A DNA stretch of 19,142 nucleotides from Legionellales bacterium UBA2469 (GTDB taxonomy: Bacteria > Pseudomonadota > Gammaproteobacteria > Legionellales > Legionellaceae): NCBI GenBank assembly GCA_002342175.1, contig DDPL01000076.1:74428-93569 (forward strand), written 5' to 3'. Positions within the stretch are counted from its first letter, which is position 1, and each line of letters opens with the position of its first letter. A program made the position numbers and the translations under genes. Under the pieces are notes generated by a model. It searched no databases. It saw nothing but the letters and a program-made list of their open reading frames with translations, and was not told the DNA's origin. Positions 16,398 through 19,142 of this stretch are shown here, in pieces.

Positions 16398-18350
16398 GTG
16401 AATATCAAGTTACTCACTGAAATATGTGTATTTACACCCTTGTTCGGAAGTATTATTGCTGGTTTTTTTAGAAAATACATTGGAAGAATTGGGGCACATA
16501 GTGTCACGATTCTTGGATTGGCAATATCGCTTATTGCTGCCATTTGCATAGGTGCTGAATTAAGCAATATTCCTGGCAATAGCGTCTCGTTTCATTTGTA
16601 TACATTTGTGAGTGGAGGTAATTTATTCCCATATGTGTTACATATCGGCTTTTTAATTGATCCATTAACCGTATTGATGCTACTGGTGGTGACATTTATT
16701 TCTTTATTGGTTCATATATATAGTATCGGATACATGCACGATGATGATGGTTATCAACGATTTTTTAGTTATATCTCATTATTTACATTCATGATGTTGA
16801 TGCTGGTCACATCGAATAACTTTCTCCAATTATTTTTTGGATGGGAAGGTGTTGGCCTTGTTTCTTATCTCTTAATTGGATTTTGGTATAACCGTGAATC
16901 AGCAAATCAGGGAAGCTTAAAAGCATTTTTAGTCAATCGATTTGGAGACTTTGGTTTTATTTTGGGCATTGGTTTGGTTCTAGTCAACGTGGGCTCACTT
17001 GACTACAGTGCATTATTTGCTTCGCACATGGATATCATCCATCAAAAAGTATCGTTGGGCTTTGGCTATGAAGTTTCGCTTGTAACCCTTATTTGTATAT
17101 TATTGTTTATCGGTGCGATGGGTAAGTCAGCACAGGTACCGCTACATGTCTGGTTACCAGAATCGATGGAAGGTCCAACACCAATTTCGGCACTCATTCA
17201 TGCGGCAACGATGGTCACAGCAGGTATATTTATGGTGGCTCGATTATCACCTCTTTTTGAAATGAGTCCTACTGCGCGATCATTTATATTGGTCATTGGC
17301 GCAACTGGTGCATTATTTATGGGTTTAATTGGTATTGTTATGAACGATATCAAGCGCGTTGTTGCGTATTCTACGCTATCACAGCTAGGCTATATGATGG
17401 TTGGGTTGGGCGCGTCAGCCTATTCTGTTGGCGTGTTTCATTTGTTAACGCATGCATGCTTTAAAGCCTTACTATTCTTAGGTGCAGGCTCTGTTATCAT
17501 CGGTATGCACCATGAACAAGACATGCAAAAAATGGGTGGGTTAAAAGAAAAAATGCCCATTACATTTGCAACTTACGTGATTGGCTCCCTCGCTTTATGC
17601 GCATTTCCACCTTTTGCGGGCTTTTTCTCGAAAGATAGTATTATCAGTGCAGTACATTATGCCGTTATTCCTGGTCATGTTTATGCTTACTGGTGCGTAA
17701 CAATTGGTGCGGGTGTTACAGCATTTTATACCTTTAGAAGCCTATTTTTAACTTTTTATGGAAAATTTAGAGGTGATCAACATACTTGGGAACATGTTCA
17801 TGAATCGCCTTCAGTGGTCTGGGTTCCACTCGTTTTATTAGCAATTCCATCTGTAGTGATTGGATGGATATTATATGCGCCGATGGTTCTAGAAAACCCA
17901 GGATTTTTGGGTCAGGCAGTCGCACATGTGTCTGTGCATGATCTTCCAAAGGGCCCATTAAGCGCTATCTGGGAAGGTATTATGGAACTCCCTTTCTCGT
18001 TCAGTATTCTTGGTGCAGCATTAGCTTGGGTTTGTTATATTCAACGACCAGCATTGCCCAAAAAATTGATGGAGATATTTCATATTTTCTATCAGTTGCT
18101 CATTAATAAATTTGGCTTTGATATCTTTAATGACTGGTTTTGGGTGAAAGGTTCTCGAAAACTAGGGAATGTCTTTTTTAATTTCTTTGACCAGAAAGTC
18201 ATTGATGGAACTGCTGTTGTCGGAACAGCGAAAGTCGTCGGTCGTATTGCAGCAGTCGTTCGAAATGTGCAATCGGGATATTTATATCACTATTTAGCAA
18301 TGATGATTTTCGGGCTAATCGTGATTTTAGTTTGGTTTTTGCTGATTTAG
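16398..18350 (+). CDS. nuoL: NADH-quinone oxidoreductase subunit L
   Basis: A 650-residue antiporter-like proton-pumping subunit with many membrane helices and the long lateral helix at the C-terminus. Charged residues of the channel are visible: E150 (FFGWEGVGLVSYLLIGFW), D184 (NRFGDFGF), K243 (GAMGKSAQVPLHVWLPESM), H268 (SALIHAATMVTAG) and K356 (THACFKALLFL). These correspond to E144, D178, K229 and K342 plus the conserved helix 8 histidine in E. coli NuoL. Translation starts at GTG 16398 with AAGGA (16384-16388) nine bases upstream. The resulting N-terminus (LLTEICVFTPLFGSIIAGFF) fits the family. nuoM follows after 17 bases. Confidence 0.98.
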   Translation: MNIKLLTEICVFTPLFGSIIAGFFRKYIGRIGAHSVTILGLAISLIAAICIGAELSNIPGNSVSFHLYTFVSGGNLFPYVLHIGFLIDPLTVLMLLVVTFISLLVHIYSIGYMHDDDGYQRFFSYISLFTFMMLMLVTSNNFLQLFFGWEGVGLVSYLLIGFWYNRESANQGSLKAFLVNRFGDFGFILGIGLVLVNVGSLDYSALFASHMDIIHQKVSLGFGYEVSLVTLICILLFIGAMGKSAQVPLHVWLPESMEGPTPISALIHAATMVTAGIFMVARLSPLFEMSPTARSFILVIGATGALFMGLIGIVMNDIKRVVAYSTLSQLGYMMVGLGASAYSVGVFHLLTHACFKALLFLGAGSVIIGMHHEQDMQKMGGLKEKMPITFATYVIGSLALCAFPPFAGFFSKDSIISAVHYAVIPGHVYAYWCVTIGAGVTAFYTFRSLFLTFYGKFRGDQHTWEHVHESPSVVWVPLVLLAIPSVVIGWILYAPMVLENPGFLGQAVAHVSVHDLPKGPLSAIWEGIMELPFSFSILGAALAWVCYIQRPALPKKLMEIFHIFYQLLINKFGFDIFNDWFWVKGSRKLGNVFFNFFDQKVIDGTAVVGTAKVVGRIAAVVRNVQSGYLYHYLAMMIFGLIVILVWFLLI

Positions 18351-18367
18351 GCACTAAGGATTAATAT

Positions 18368-19142
18368 ATGTTAAATCTATTAAATATTCTCATTTGGATG
18401 CCCATTATCATTGGGGCGATAATGCTATCCTCATCCAAATTTTTAAAGCCGTTGATGTCAAAACTGTTATCAATATTTAGCGTAATGATTTGTTTAGGAA
18501 TAGCTGTTTATTTGATGCTTCAATTTAATGTGCATCAGTCCGAGATGCAATTTCAAATAGACTTGCCATGGATATCGATGCTAAACATTCGATATCATCT
18601 CGGTGTTGATGGATTATCTTTGATTTTAATTACCTTAAGTATATTTACCAACGTCATCGTTATCCTTTCAACATGGAATAGTATTCAATCTCGTGTTACA
18701 ACCTATTTATCCTGCTTTTTAATTTTACAAGGATTATTGGTTGGCGTTTTTTCAGCGATGGACTCTATTTTATTTTACATATTCTGGGAGGCAACACTAA
18801 TTCCGATGTACTTAATCATTGGAATCTGGGGCTCAGATAGACGAATATATGCTGCAATCAAATTCTTTTTATATACATTTCTAGGTTCTGTCTTAATGTT
18901 GGCAGCACTTATCTATGTTGCTTATCAAACAGGTTCATTTGATATTCAAGCGATGTATGCAGCTCCTTTAACATTATTTGCGCAAAATTTAATCTTTTTT
19001 GCATTCTTTTTGGCATTTGCAATTAAGATCCCGATGTTCCCCGTTCATACATGGTTGCCTGATGCGCATACTGAAGCACCTGCGGGGGGCTCAATTATGC
19101 TGGCAGCAATATTATTAAAACTAGGGGGTTATGGATTTTTAA
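18368..19142 (+). CDS. nuoM: NADH-quinone oxidoreductase subunit M, truncated by the window edge
   Basis: The first 258 codons of a second antiporter-like proton pump, which is about 500 residues long when complete; the frame is open to the right edge. The start ATG has AAGGA (18356-18360) seven bases upstream, 17 bases after nuoL. The visible part begins MLNLLNILIWMPIIIGA and contains HLGVDGLSLILI. Functional charges are E141 (FYIFWEATLIPMYLI), K220 (AFAIKIPMFPVHTWLPDAH) and K251 (ILLKLGGYG), corresponding to E144, K234 and K265 of E. coli NuoM. The truncation is due to the window only. nuoN is expected next. Confidence 0.97.
   Translation, partial: MLNLLNILIWMPIIIGAIMLSSSKFLKPLMSKLLSIFSVMICLGIAVYLMLQFNVHQSEMQFQIDLPWISMLNIRYHLGVDGLSLILITLSIFTNVIVILSTWNSIQSRVTTYLSCFLILQGLLVGVFSAMDSILFYIFWEATLIPMYLIIGIWGSDRRIYAAIKFFLYTFLGSVLMLAALIYVAYQTGSFDIQAMYAAPLTLFAQNLIFFAFFLAFAIKIPMFPVHTWLPDAHTEAPAGGSIMLAAILLKLGGYGFL

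Noticed and set aside
1..19142. Search for a novel defence system, mobile element, CRISPR array or phage region
   Set aside because: Apart from the partial left-edge gene, every gene fits a known housekeeping family in a conserved order. No direct-repeat array, transposase, integrase or att-like duplication beside the tRNA was seen.

Overview
This window is a chromosomal housekeeping region from an AT-rich gammaproteobacterium. The protein sequences and gene order point to the order Legionellales (Legionella/Coxiella-like). The order placement is inference; the class is well supported. Reasons: the block yhbY (divergent), rlmE-ftsH-folP-glmM-secG-tRNA-Leu(GAG) matches enteric bacteria. tpiA sits between glmM and secG as in pseudomonads. 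A 14-gene-type nuo cluster with separate nuoC and nuoD follows the tRNA directly, an arrangement I recall from Legionella and Coxiella.

Layout. Positions 1-600 hold two minus-strand genes: yhbY (CRM-domain RNA-binding protein) and an unrecognised gene that runs off the left edge. They share a near-consensus sigma70-type promoter at 635-663. The 159-base divergent spacer (604-762) also contains a perfect 7-bp inverted repeat in what is probably the rlmE leader. Positions 763-6690 hold a co-oriented run: rlmE (23S rRNA Um2552 methyltransferase), ftsH (membrane AAA+ protease), folP (dihydropteroate synthase), glmM (phosphoglucosamine mutase), tpiA (triose-phosphate isomerase) and secG (translocon subunit). 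A complete tRNA-Leu(GAG) with encoded CCA lies at 6730-6814. From 6853 to the right edge runs nuoA-B-C-D-E-F-G-H-I-J-K-L and a truncated nuoM, encoding the proton-pumping NADH:quinone oxidoreductase (complex I).

How the genes fit together. The first half covers ribosome maturation (YhbY, RlmE), membrane protein quality control and export (FtsH, SecG), folate and cell-envelope precursor synthesis (FolP, GlmM) and glycolysis (TpiA). The second half encodes all three modules of complex I: NADH-oxidising (NuoEFG), hydrogenase-like connecting (NuoBCDI) and membrane proton-pumping (NuoAHJKLM). The iron-sulfur, flavin, quinone and charged membrane residues I checked are present. NuoG lacks the optional N7 cluster ligands.

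I saw no mobile element, phage gene, CRISPR array, frameshifted gene or clearly foreign segment, and no convincing undescribed system. The points most worth checking are the unknown left-edge gene, a possible three-element RNA switch in front of rlmE, small hairpins at the nuoE/nuoF and nuoG/nuoH junctions, and the position of the nuo cluster after the tRNA. No gene-free stretch exceeds 300 bases.
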